A DNA stretch of 49,601 nt from JAGLCW01 sp964422555 (GTDB lineage Bacteria; Caldisericota; Caldisericia; UBA6126), in NCBI GenBank assembly GCA_964422555.1, contig CAYRBR010000003.1, positions 1 to 49,601 of the forward strand. Reading direction: 5' to 3'. Below, one piece after another: positions 7,127-15,499 of the stretch (its first letter is position 1; each line of letters opens with the position of its first letter). The position numbers and the translations under genes were made by a program. Under the pieces are notes generated by a model. It saw nothing but the letters and a program-made list of their open reading frames with translations. It had not been told where the DNA came from and did not search any database.

Positions 7127-8362
7127 CTAGATTTGCTTAACGTGCATGTTGATGACAGCACATCTTGATTCATCTAAGGGTGAAAAAGAATTGGTACTGA
7201 CCCCCACAAAATCCTTTCCATACATTGAAAAAATGTCGGAAGAAACAGAGATTTGGGGTAAACGAGAGATTAATTTCTTTCCATCATAGAAGAAAGCAAG
7301 TTGTACTGGGGTACTAAAGTGACCTTCGGATGTAAAATCTCCCCCGCTAATAATAGAAATATAAATTCCCGGTTTTCCTTGCAACAATTCTTCAATAGTT
7401 TTTCCGGTAGAGGGTATATGGGGAAATGGGAAAGAAACGGTCGGGACAGAATCGTAATTCCCTCCAGCACACCCTGTTTCTGTAAGATGAAACTGAGCCG
7501 CTGTTTTTTTATCTGTATAAGGATTCTGGATGACACCATTCTTAATTATTGGAAAACGATACTCTGGATTGATTCGACCTTCCATGTCAAAACAGGGGAT
7601 AAATGCACCATCCTCAATGGATCGAGATGCATATAACGAGAAGTCTTCGTGAAAGCGCTGTTTACCTAAATCATTTGAGAAAAGTGAGCTACCCGATGCA
7701 AACACCTGACCCTGAAGGTCACTAATTAGTTTAGAATAAAATCCCATATCGGTTGTATGAAAAACAATAGGATATTCTCCTTCGCCAATGGATTTCACTG
7801 GATTTACGAAAGCATTGCAAAGTTCATTAGTAGATTGAATAAATAATTCCTTGTCATAAATGTCATTTTGGAGTCCGACAAATGCATCAAACAGATTGAC
7901 TGAATCTTTATGGTTTAGCAACAAACCAAGCTGATAGCTTGAGATTTTTTGAGATAGCTGTAAGCCAACATCGTTCTCAAGGGCTAGAGAATGGTGCTGT
8001 AAAGTAAGCTTGTGTGAAAAAGTAAAATTGGGTTGATTATGGTGGAGTTCAGAAAGTAATTCTTTCATTTCAGCAACAAATTCATCATCTGAAAGAAGCT
8101 CTTTTTTTGGTTTTATATGGACTTCCTGTTTTTCTTCTGGTTTGGGTGTGTAGGGAATTTCTAATTCAAGGGCAGTCAGTGCTTTTTTCGTAAGTTCTTC
8201 CAGGGAATAATCTCCCAATTTTGAGGCAATCCCAATTTTATTTTGGTCGTAAATTCGAATGGCAGTTTTCTGAATATTCTTTTTCCGAATAGAATCAATT
8301 CTGCTTTGTGAAACGTTAATCGATAGTTCCTTAATGGTTTCTTGTAAATGTTCCTTAATCAT
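7127..8362 (-). CDS. TldE/PmbA-family protein (metalloprotease partner)
   Basis: 411 residues of the TldD/PmbA family, the non-catalytic half (TldE) of a heterodimeric metalloprotease that degrades unfolded or modified peptides. Family features are RIYDQNKIGIAS near the N-terminus, the central long beta-rich domain, and the C-terminal GIYISIISGGDFTSEGHFSTP. There is no HExxxH motif, in agreement with TldE. A strong ribosome-binding site (AGGAGGTAAGA) precedes ATG 8362. It directly follows tldD (9 nt between them), so the pair is co-expressed. No RiPP precursor or modification enzyme is nearby, so a general proteolytic role is more likely than toxin maturation. Confidence 0.85.
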   Translation of the reverse strand: MIKEHLQETIKELSINVSQSRIDSIRKKNIQKTAIRIYDQNKIGIASKLGDYSLEELTKKALTALELEIPYTPKPEEKQEVHIKPKKELLSDDEFVAEMKELLSELHHNQPNFTFSHKLTLQHHSLALENDVGLQLSQKISSYQLGLLLNHKDSVNLFDAFVGLQNDIYDKELFIQSTNELCNAFVNPVKSIGEGEYPIVFHTTDMGFYSKLISDLQGQVFASGSSLFSNDLGKQRFHEDFSLYASRSIEDGAFIPCFDMEGRINPEYRFPIIKNGVIQNPYTDKKTAAQFHLTETGCAGGNYDSVPTVSFPFPHIPSTGKTIEELLQGKPGIYISIISGGDFTSEGHFSTPVQLAFFYDGKKLISRLPQISVSSDIFSMYGKDFVGVSTNSFSPLDESRCAVINMHVKQI

Positions 8363-8371
8363 TCTTACCTC

Positions 8372-9712
8372 CTATTGAGCCATCAGTTTTTTAATTCGAA
8401 CGTGGGGCCCACCAAAACTAACCCTAAGAGGATGCTGTTCCATTTTGCCACATCCACCCAATGTGAAGCTGGGAATTTCAATTTCATTGGAGAGTCCTTC
8501 AATTAAGTTCAATGTTTCGAACACATTTCCTGTTACTACAGATATTTGAATAGGTTCTTCAATGCAACCATTCCGAATCATATAGCTTCGCAAAGGGGCC
8601 AGTGTGAAAGTAGACATTCCAGATCCGTGTTTAACTGTTTCGATGTAAATTCCTTCTTGAATATCAGAAATTAACTCTGCAAATGTTTGGGTTCCCTTTT
8701 CGATATAAGTGGAAGTCATACGAACAATTGGTTCGTATTCAAAATTCATAGCTCTTGCATTTCCGGTTGGTTCTTCCCCAAGGGCTACAGCGGTGGAAAC
8801 ACTATGAAGACGACCACTGAGCACACCTTCTTTTATCAGATAGTTTTTCTTTGCTTCGGTTCCTTCGTCATCGAAGGGAACATAACCCTTCCCTTTTTGA
8901 AGTCCGGAATCAATAATTGTTAGAATCGAAGAACCAACTTTTTTCCCAAGTGTCCATTCCTTTTTCATGGTTTCGTCCCCAACCATGAAATCGGATTCAC
9001 TTTTGTGTCCAAAACTTTCATGCGCAAATATTCCCGCAGCTAGAGGAGAAAGAACAACTCGATATGGACCTGGTTTAATGGATGTAGAGTGAAGCAAAAA
9101 CTGAGTCGATTTTTCAATACAATCTTCAATTTCTTTTTCTTTGTGCTGTAGTTCGTCAAAAGTATTAAAATTGGCATCGTAATGATCTTGGAATTTTTTA
9201 TCTCCCTGAACCATGTCATATTGGAGTCTTACTCCAATGCTTTCAAAATCATACATGACATGACTTCTTTTACTGGAAAAGAACTCTTTTTCTTCTCGTG
9301 TATCCACATAAAAACTTGACCAATTTTTAACAGTATCTGTGTTTTTGATGATGGAACTATATGCTTGCAGCAGATTTTTTTTCTTCTGCAATGAAATATT
9401 TTTAACAGAGTTTTTCAATGGAAATGAGCGTACCGATTTGTCATGAATCTCGAATTTTTTTACGATGGGATGTTCAAGGCACGATGGATTAGGTGTACAA
9501 ACTTTGTACAGAGAATCAATTTCTCCCTGAATAGCATTTACGTCTGTAGTAGAACTGTAATACCACATTGTTCCATCAAAGAGTCGAATAAATGCAGCTG
9601 TATACTCAGTTTCTTTGCATTCATCAAGTTGATCCATGTTAATTTTGATAACTGTCTTGAAGATCTTCTCGATTCGAACATCTACATAACAGTTTTTTGG
9701 AAATATAAACAT
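8372..9712 (-). CDS. tldD: TldD-family zinc metalloprotease
   Basis: 446 residues; catalytic half of the TldD/TldE protease. The metal-binding motif HESFGHKSE (HExxxH) is at about residue 231, followed by the YVPFDDEGTEAKK segment and the late GGCGKMEQHP region carrying the cysteine that acts as third ligand in the family. ATG 9712 follows GAGGTG at 5 nt; a GTG six bases upstream is less likely. The N-terminal ~100 residues are divergent from well-studied TldD proteins. It is paired with the TldE-like gene, and tRNA-Arg(ACG) lies about 120 nt upstream on the same strand. Confidence 0.88.
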   Translation of the reverse strand: MFIFPKNCYVDVRIEKIFKTVIKINMDQLDECKETEYTAAFIRLFDGTMWYYSSTTDVNAIQGEIDSLYKVCTPNPSCLEHPIVKKFEIHDKSVRSFPLKNSVKNISLQKKKNLLQAYSSIIKNTDTVKNWSSFYVDTREEKEFFSSKRSHVMYDFESIGVRLQYDMVQGDKKFQDHYDANFNTFDELQHKEKEIEDCIEKSTQFLLHSTSIKPGPYRVVLSPLAAGIFAHESFGHKSESDFMVGDETMKKEWTLGKKVGSSILTIIDSGLQKGKGYVPFDDEGTEAKKNYLIKEGVLSGRLHSVSTAVALGEEPTGNARAMNFEYEPIVRMTSTYIEKGTQTFAELISDIQEGIYIETVKHGSGMSTFTLAPLRSYMIRNGCIEEPIQISVVTGNVFETLNLIEGLSNEIEIPSFTLGGCGKMEQHPLRVSFGGPHVRIKKLMAQ

Positions 9713-9833
9713 TAACACCTCATTTCAATGACTCGTAGTCAGATAGCAATTAGAAAAGTACTATCCTTATTATAGAGAGAAATGTGTTAAAATGATGAAT
9801 GAAGTGTGAAAGTTAAGAATTGAAAGAGAAAAA

Positions 9834-9907
<74 letters not shown>

Positions 9908-9921
9908 ATGCAGTGCATATT

Positions 9922-9948
9922 ATTATACTGATAATTTCAACATTTCAA
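9922..9948 (-). promoter_or_regulatory. Putative promoter of tRNA-Arg(ACG)
   Basis: On the minus strand TTGAAA (9943-9948) and TATAAT (9922-9927) are separated by 15 nt, slightly short but with near-consensus hexamers. The -10 ends about 14 nt before the mature tRNA 5' end. It lies in the gap after the amidase gene. Confidence 0.5.
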
Positions 9949-12230
9949 GTACTTGTTAATTACTGAAGGAAATATGATTCAATCGCTTTTAACATACCTT
10001 CAGCTATTAGTTCTAAGAAAGTGTCTGACTGCAACATTTTTTCTTCTTCCGGGTTGGATAGACAAGCTGTTTCAATTAGTACTGAAGGCATTGATGTAAC
10101 ATTCTGAGTTACCGATAAGTTTCTTTGTGCAACCTGGTTAACCGATAAGCCTGTTTCCTTTCCAATGGCTTCGGCTATACTAGTTGCAATTTCTTGTGAA
10201 GAATCATTCCAGAAAAATGAGTTAATACCCTTCAGGGCATGATTTTGAGAAGCATTCTGATGAATGGATATAAACAAGTCAGCCCCACTTGCATTTGCTT
10301 CTTCCAAACGATGTTTTAAGTCGGGGGAATCAGAATTTTGTTCTTGATTACGAGTAAGGGTTACCTTCGCTCCTTTAGCTTCTAGTAAAGATTGAAGCTT
10401 TAATGCTATTTTTAAATTAACGGCACTTTCCAGCAATCCTGTGGGTCCGATTGCTCCTGCATCATAATAGCCATCTTCCGTGAAAGAACCGTGACCAGGA
10501 TCAATAATGATTGTTCGATTTTTTAATCCTTTTGCATGGTCTGGTTTTAAGGTAACAATCAACCGATTGTCAGAAGGAATCGTTGCACTTTCCACAGTAG
10601 CGTATTCAGTCGTTGATAAAACAATAGTAGATTTAGAGGGAGTACCAGATGTTCTTGCTTCTGAAATAGCTTTAATCCATTCGTTGCAGGAGGGAGGAGT
10701 TAAATTCGCAGAAAGGGCTGTGTCGGGTAAGATAATGGAAGCACGACCTTCTTCTTTTTGAATCTGATAGTGCATGGGGAAAGCAAAATCAAAAGTAAAA
10801 ATTGTAGAACCAGATTTTGATTCCGTCTGAATTGTATTTAGTCTGTTATCTAGGAAATAATGGGTACCAAGCGCATAGAGGTAAGTGTTGAAAATGGTTC
10901 CACAATCAGCAATGGGTAGATATAAAGTAGCATCAAAGGTTTGGATAGGGTTTTGGATATCAAGACGATCTTCTCTTGCTGCTTTAACATATACATTTTT
11001 ATGCCCGGAAGTGAAACCATATGTGGTTTTCCCAAGCTGGAGAATAGCCTGTTGATTTTTATTATCCCAGGAAACAAATCCTCCTACAGTTTGAGCAAGC
11101 TCTTGGAGGGGAACATATAGATGTCCTTTGTGTTCTTTTAATAGAAGTTGGTTTTCCAGTTCTTTTCCATTAATGGACAGTTTTGGTCCAACGTAATTGG
11201 CGTAGTCCATATAGTTAAACTGAAGAGTTTTGTCAGACTTTTCTGATACAAAGCGCATATCTGTTGTGCATTCAACAGCAATTCGCACTATATTTGGATG
11301 AGTGGAGAATTGAAAAGCGTGAATGTCTTTAACTCCGTTTGTATTAACAATTTGAACCGATTCATCTTGGAACAATGTACAATTCTTTATTTCGATAATA
11401 CTTCTGGCTGGATCTTGTAGCTGAAAACTTTCATAGGGAAAAAGTCCTTCTTTGTCGAAGATTAATTGTAGCGATACTCCGTCTTGCTTCTTAGACCAGG
11501 AAATTGATTGGATTCGATACTGTTCAATTGAAGTAGAAGGGTCAATAGTATTCACATCAATCCACTTTTCGTGAATCCATCCCTGCGTATTTTTATATTC
11601 CAATTCAAACCACAATTCCTTTTTCGCATTCTGGGCAATTCCTAACACTTTAACCAATCCAGCTTTTTCAGGGAGTTCATCTAGCTGTTTGTAATCCTCC
11701 CCTGGCCCTTCGTAGAAAGGAATCAGTAAACTGTTCTTAAGTGAAAACTCTTTATTGATATAGTTTTGTTCCAGATAAGGAGGGTTCTTCACATAGACTA
11801 ATTCTCCTAATACCCAACCTGTTTTACCCCCCATTAGAATCAAATACCAGTGCTCTTGTTGATAGTTTAGGTAAGAGCCTTGAACGGTAAAAGCTGTATG
11901 GGCAGGTATTTCAAAGCATTTGTCAAAATGAATTCCTGGACCACTACGAACATTCACTGCCTCGAGGGTTTCATTGCTTTTTCCAGTGCTTTTGATTGTG
12001 ACAACCCATCCAGCTACCCAACCGGTTCCTTTGTCAAGACGAATCTCGTACCAAATTTTACCATTCATGTCCTTGGATTGAAAAAGAACCTCAAATTCTC
12101 CATACGTATCAACAGTTGTTACTATTGGTGCACTAGTAGAAGGGCCACTTCGAATATTAACAATGGGTTCAATACAACAAATACGATTGGTAACCTGTTG
12201 TTTTTGGTCGGACCAGTTTTTTACTTCGAC

Positions 12231-12711
12231 CACCCAACTGGCAACCCATCCTTCGATATTATTTGGAAGTCGAATGGAGTACCAATCCTTTCCATTTTCG
12301 TCTTGTTCAACAAATATTCCTCGGGCTTCAATATGAGAGGCGATTTAATAGACAATGGGGTATCGAGTGCCAGGGCCTTTTCGAACGTTAATTCCTTTGC
12401 AGATGATTAACTTATCGGAAGCGCTTTTTTTGTTCTCTTCTGCTGTTTTTACGGTTACCACCCAACTGGCAACCCAACCGAATTGATTGGACTCAATGGG
12501 AATTTTGTACCAAGTACGATTGTTTTCATCATTTATTTTTGCAACTACCGTTTTGGCGATTTGTTCCGAAGTAATAAAATGCACTGGGGCTGATAAACTA
12601 GGACGAGTACGGATTTTTACACCAGGATCAATTACTATGGAGAGATTACTAACCGGAGTTTCCTTTTCGGACGTTCTAATGGAGTCGATCACCCAACTGG
12701 CAACCCAACCG
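12231..12711. repeat. Near-identical 21-22-bp direct repeats encoding GWVASWV
   Basis: The plus-strand string CACCCAACTGGCAACCCA occurs at 12231, 12459 and 12690, the last two identical over 22 bp (12459-12480 and 12690-12711). Each encodes the end of an SH3 module in the amidase. The assembly gap begins 15 bp after the third copy. Confidence 0.85.
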
Positions 12712-12726
12712 CTTGTGGAATCATTG

Positions 12727-12736
12727 NNNNNNNNNN
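12727..12736. other. Assembly gap (10 N) inside the amidase gene
   Basis: Ten N between coding segments WYKI and NDSTSGWVASWV of the first SH3 module. The reading frame differs on the two sides, so the true gap length is not 10 nt. Confidence 0.95.
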
Positions 12737-12984
12737 AATTTTGTACCAAAGGTTGTTTTCTGAATCATTCGTTTCGCTAACAATTAAAAATTCACCAGGA
12801 GTTTCGATCACATATACAACGTCTGCTTTGGTAGAGGTGGCATTTCGTACATTTACCAAAGGGGTAATAAGAGCATAACGAAGAGTATCGGCCTGGGTAT
12901 TCAAATGAAAATTTGTAGTAACTAAAAGGCAACAAAGCAGGCATAAGAAAAGTCTTCGAATCCATTTATAGTATTGCTTAATCA

Positions 12985-13431
12985 TTACAGATTCCTCATT
13001 TCTCTTCTTTCTTCTTTCTTCTTCAATGATTGTCTTTTGTCGTATTTAGTTTTTCCTTGGGCCAGTGCTATGATAACCTTTATCCATTGTTGTTTTAGCA
13101 CAATTTGAATAGGGATAAGAGTAAAACCCTTTAGTAAAACTTTGTGAGATATTTTACGAATTTCTTGTTTTTTTAATAATAGTTTACGTTTGTGAGTTGG
13201 ATTATAAGAGCCATAGGGAACATCTGCATGAATATGTAAGTCATGTATCCATGCTTCGCCCTTTTCAATTGTGACATAACTATCAATGAAATTTACTTTC
13301 CCGGATCGAATTGCTTTTACTTCAGGACCGGTAAGAACAATCCCAGCTTCAGTCTGCTGCATAATCTGATAATTATGAAACGCCTTTTTGTTTAATGCAA
13401 TTGACTTGATTCCCGAATTATCCTGCTTCAT
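12985..13431 (-). CDS. smpB: SsrA-binding protein SmpB
   Basis: 148 residues; binds tmRNA and rescues stalled ribosomes. Family landmarks are ALNKKAFHNYQI, GIVLTGPEVKAIRSGKVNF, the PYGSYNPTHKRKLLL loop and the basic C-terminal tail YDKRQSLKKKEERREM. Start ATG 13431 matches the usual N-terminus. There is no ribosome-binding site, but TATACT ends 6 nt before the ATG and TTTACA lies 18 nt further up, so a leaderless message is predicted. Its stop overlaps the amidase start. The tmRNA gene itself is not in the window. Confidence 0.94.
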   Translation of the reverse strand: MKQDNSGIKSIALNKKAFHNYQIMQQTEAGIVLTGPEVKAIRSGKVNFIDSYVTIEKGEAWIHDLHIHADVPYGSYNPTHKRKLLLKKQEIRKISHKVLLKGFTLIPIQIVLKQQWIKVIIALAQGKTKYDKRQSLKKKEERREMRNL

Positions 13432-13437
13432 GCAAAT

Positions 13438-13467
13438 AGTATAATACAAATAGTAGTATTTTGTAAA
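13438..13467 (-). promoter_or_regulatory. Putative promoter of smpB (leaderless)
   Basis: On the minus strand TTTACA (13462-13467), 18-nt spacer, TATACT (13438-13443), then 6 nt to ATG 13431. Both hexamers match five of six consensus bases. The predicted start of transcription is the first base of the start codon. Confidence 0.6.
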
Positions 13468-13491
13468 GCACTGAGAAGACTACAATTTGTT

Positions 13492-14709
13492 TTATCTAAA
13501 AGACTGTAAGTACTCTCTTTGAATAGGGGTTAAATTGTCAATATTAATACCAAGTGTCTTAAGCTTGATTCTGGAAACCTCTTTGTCAATATCATGGGGT
13601 ACATTGTAGATTCCAACCGACAAGTGGTTGTGAAGTAAATATTCTGCACTTAGCACTTGAAGGGCAAAGGATAGGTCCATTATTTCAGCAGGGTGTCCAT
13701 CACCAGAGGCGAGATTAACCAGCTTACCATCTGCTATAACATTGATTGTATTCCCATTGGCCAGGGTATATTCTACAACATGTTGCCGAACCTTTTTTTT
13801 ACAAACTGCTTCTGTTTCAAGTGCAGGCATGTCAACCTCTACATTGAAATGACCTGCATTGCAAAGAATTGCCCCGTTCTTTAACGATGAAAAATGGGGA
13901 GAAGAAATAACTTCGCTACAACCTGTAACCGTAACAAAGAAATCTCCTTTATAGGCTGCTTTTTCCATAGTCATTACATGAAAACCATCCATATGGGCTT
14001 CTACAGCTTTAATTGGATCAATCTCGGTAATAATAACTTTTGCTCCAAGAGCTTTTGCTCGGAGAGCTACTCCCTTGCCACACCAACCATAACCTGCAAT
14101 AACAACTGTTTTTCCAGCAACAATTAGGTTGGTAATACTCATAATCGATGTCCAAACAGATTGTCCTGTACCATATCGATTGTCAAACAGGTATTTGCTT
14201 TTTGCATCATTCACCAAGATCATCGGAATACCTAGTGTGTGATTCTGTTGCCTTGCTTTTAATCGAATTACACCCGTTGTGGTTTCTTCGCAGCCCCCAA
14301 CCATCTCTTTACAAAAGCTAGGGTAGTATTCATGAAGGTGATGTGTTAAATCTCCTCCATCATCAATAATAATGGAGGGTTTATGTTGAATCATTTGATC
14401 CAAATAATTTTCGTATTCTTCCTCTGAGCAACCATGCTTAGCATAGGTATGAATCCCTTTTTCAGAAATGGCAAGTGTTACATCATCCTGTGTGGAAAGT
14501 GTATTGCTTCCAGCTAGATGAACAGAAGCCCCTCCGTTCATTAGAACTTCTGCCAATCGAGCTGTCTTTGCTTCAAGATGAATGCATACGGCTATTGTCA
14601 GTCCTTTAAAGGGTTTTTCTTGTAAAAGTCTATTTTCAATATGCTTCAAAATAGGCATATTGTTACGAACCCACTGAATTTTTTTCTGACCGTTTTCTAA
14701 TAAGTTCAT
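13492..14709 (-). CDS. ahcY: Adenosylhomocysteinase
   Basis: 405 residues; hydrolyses S-adenosylhomocysteine to adenosine and homocysteine with NAD. Landmarks are CIHLEAKTARLAEVL, DDGGDLTHHLHEYYP, the substrate/NAD segment GCEETTTGVIRL, DNRYGTGQSVWTSIM, the NAD-binding VVIAGYGWCGKGVALRA (~residues 203-219) and CNAGHFNVEVDM. The short length and internal pattern resemble the archaeal/Thermotoga-type enzyme. AAGGAGATTCATT precedes ATG 14709. It follows the PP2C-like gene by 11 nt. No SAH or SAM riboswitch is visible upstream. Confidence 0.93.
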   Translation of the reverse strand: MNLLENGQKKIQWVRNNMPILKHIENRLLQEKPFKGLTIAVCIHLEAKTARLAEVLMNGGASVHLAGSNTLSTQDDVTLAISEKGIHTYAKHGCSEEEYENYLDQMIQHKPSIIIDDGGDLTHHLHEYYPSFCKEMVGGCEETTTGVIRLKARQQNHTLGIPMILVNDAKSKYLFDNRYGTGQSVWTSIMSITNLIVAGKTVVIAGYGWCGKGVALRAKALGAKVIITEIDPIKAVEAHMDGFHVMTMEKAAYKGDFFVTVTGCSEVISSPHFSSLKNGAILCNAGHFNVEVDMPALETEAVCKKKVRQHVVEYTLANGNTINVIADGKLVNLASGDGHPAEIMDLSFALQVLSAEYLLHNHLSVGIYNVPHDIDKEVSRIKLKTLGINIDNLTPIQREYLQSFR

Positions 14710-14720
14710 AATGAATCTCC

Positions 14721-15491
14721 TTATAAGACCCGAATGCAGCCAGCAATATGTTCCGATTCAGTTTCCTCAATTGGATTTGTTGCAGAAGAAGGAGTGAGTG
14801 TGGAGATCTTTTCAGGCTGAAAAATCTCTAGTACTCTGTGACAGATTACAGAAGGATCTTTGTTTTGTTCACAAACCTGAAGGAGTTTTTTTGGAGCGTT
14901 AGATTGTTCCATAATGCCAGGAGAAAGGAGAAGGACTGTATCACCTTTTTTTAACCTCTGTTGTGTATAAGCCACAACCGGTTTTGTGTAAGAGAGTTTT
15001 ATGGGATCAATCATACCCAAAGGTAAAGACATTTGAGCTTCCTGATTGCTACTAGAAGATTCAATACTGAAAAGTCGATGTTTACGATACAAAAGAGCCT
15101 TGCAATATCCTGCATTTAAGCAAAGTAATTCAAAGTTATCATTAATAGTTACTAGTAAAAGAGAAGTTGTCATATCGTTTTCAGTTGACAGAGATCGTTT
15201 TTGAAGTCCTTCATGAATAGAAGAAAAAAGAGATAAGAAAAAATCAGCATTTGTTTTTCTTTCAATTTGTTCTCGTTTTTCAGCAAGCAATGTACCTAGT
15301 CGAGAAATAGCATAGAAACTAGGTTGCGAATCAGAAGAACTGCAGAATAAATGACTTGATAAAGCCATGCTAAGTATATGTTTTGATGGCATTTGAAACG
15401 CTTGTAACCAGGTGTCTGCAAACGTTTTCTCTTCATCCCCGAGTTTGGAAATAATTTCACTAACTATTTTTTTTGGGTGCGTAAATAACAT
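14721..15491 (-). CDS. PP2C/SpoIIE-like phosphatase-fold protein, possibly inactive
   Basis: 256 residues. The middle and end show a PPM-type pattern: NDMTTSLLLVTINDNFELLCLNAGYCKALLYR followed by KGDTVLLLSPGIMEQ, as in SpoIIE/PP2C proteins. The aspartates that bind metal in active phosphatases are not clear, and the family NVGDSRA/NAGH position reads NAGYCKA. Phosphatase activity is therefore uncertain. AAGGTGATTC precedes ATG 15491, 8 nt after the uvrA stop. The gene may belong to the same transcript as uvrA and ahcY. No kinase partner is adjacent. Confidence 0.45.
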   Translation of the reverse strand: MLFTHPKKIVSEIISKLGDEEKTFADTWLQAFQMPSKHILSMALSSHLFCSSSDSQPSFYAISRLGTLLAEKREQIERKTNADFFLSLFSSIHEGLQKRSLSTENDMTTSLLLVTINDNFELLCLNAGYCKALLYRKHRLFSIESSSSNQEAQMSLPLGMIDPIKLSYTKPVVAYTQQRLKKGDTVLLLSPGIMEQSNAPKKLLQVCEQNKDPSVICHRVLEIFQPEKISTLTPSSATNPIEETESEHIAGCIRVL

Positions 15492-15499
15492 GAATCACC

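Larger units (their letters stand above)
9960..12985 (-). pseudogene. Secreted multi-SH3 N-acetylmuramoyl-L-alanine amidase (Amidase_3), interrupted by an in-frame TAA and an assembly gap
   Basis: Read as one gene of ~1,000 codons. It begins with a signal peptide (IRRLFLCLLCCLLVTT) at 12985. About six bacterial SH3-like modules follow, several ending in GWVASWV, then an AMIN-like beta region, a copper-amine-oxidase-N-like module (HLYVPLQELAQTVGGFVSWD) and a C-terminal Amidase_3 domain. The Zn-site residues are seen in IIIDPGHG, GLLESAVNL and FISIHQN, and the catalytic Glu in IETACLSNP. It would cleave peptide from glycan in the wall. Two breaks exist: ten N at 12727-12736, with the frame differing on each side as expected for a placeholder gap, and a single in-frame TAA at 12345-12347 (GTRYPIVY-stop-IASHIEA) inside the third SH3 module. 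The start overlaps the smpB stop (TAATG). Real disruption versus sequence error is undecided. Confidence 0.85.

Noticed and set aside
7127..9712. TldD/TldE as part of a peptide-antibiotic (RiPP) system
   Set aside because: No precursor peptide, modification enzyme or exporter is found nearby; the pair is common as a general protease.
11880..12410. 176-codon rightward frame inside the amidase gene
   Set aside because: Antisense shadow; the opposite strand encodes clear SH3 modules.
13492..15491. SAM/SAH riboswitch controlling ahcY
   Set aside because: Only 11 nt separate ahcY from the preceding gene, and no such structure is visible upstream.
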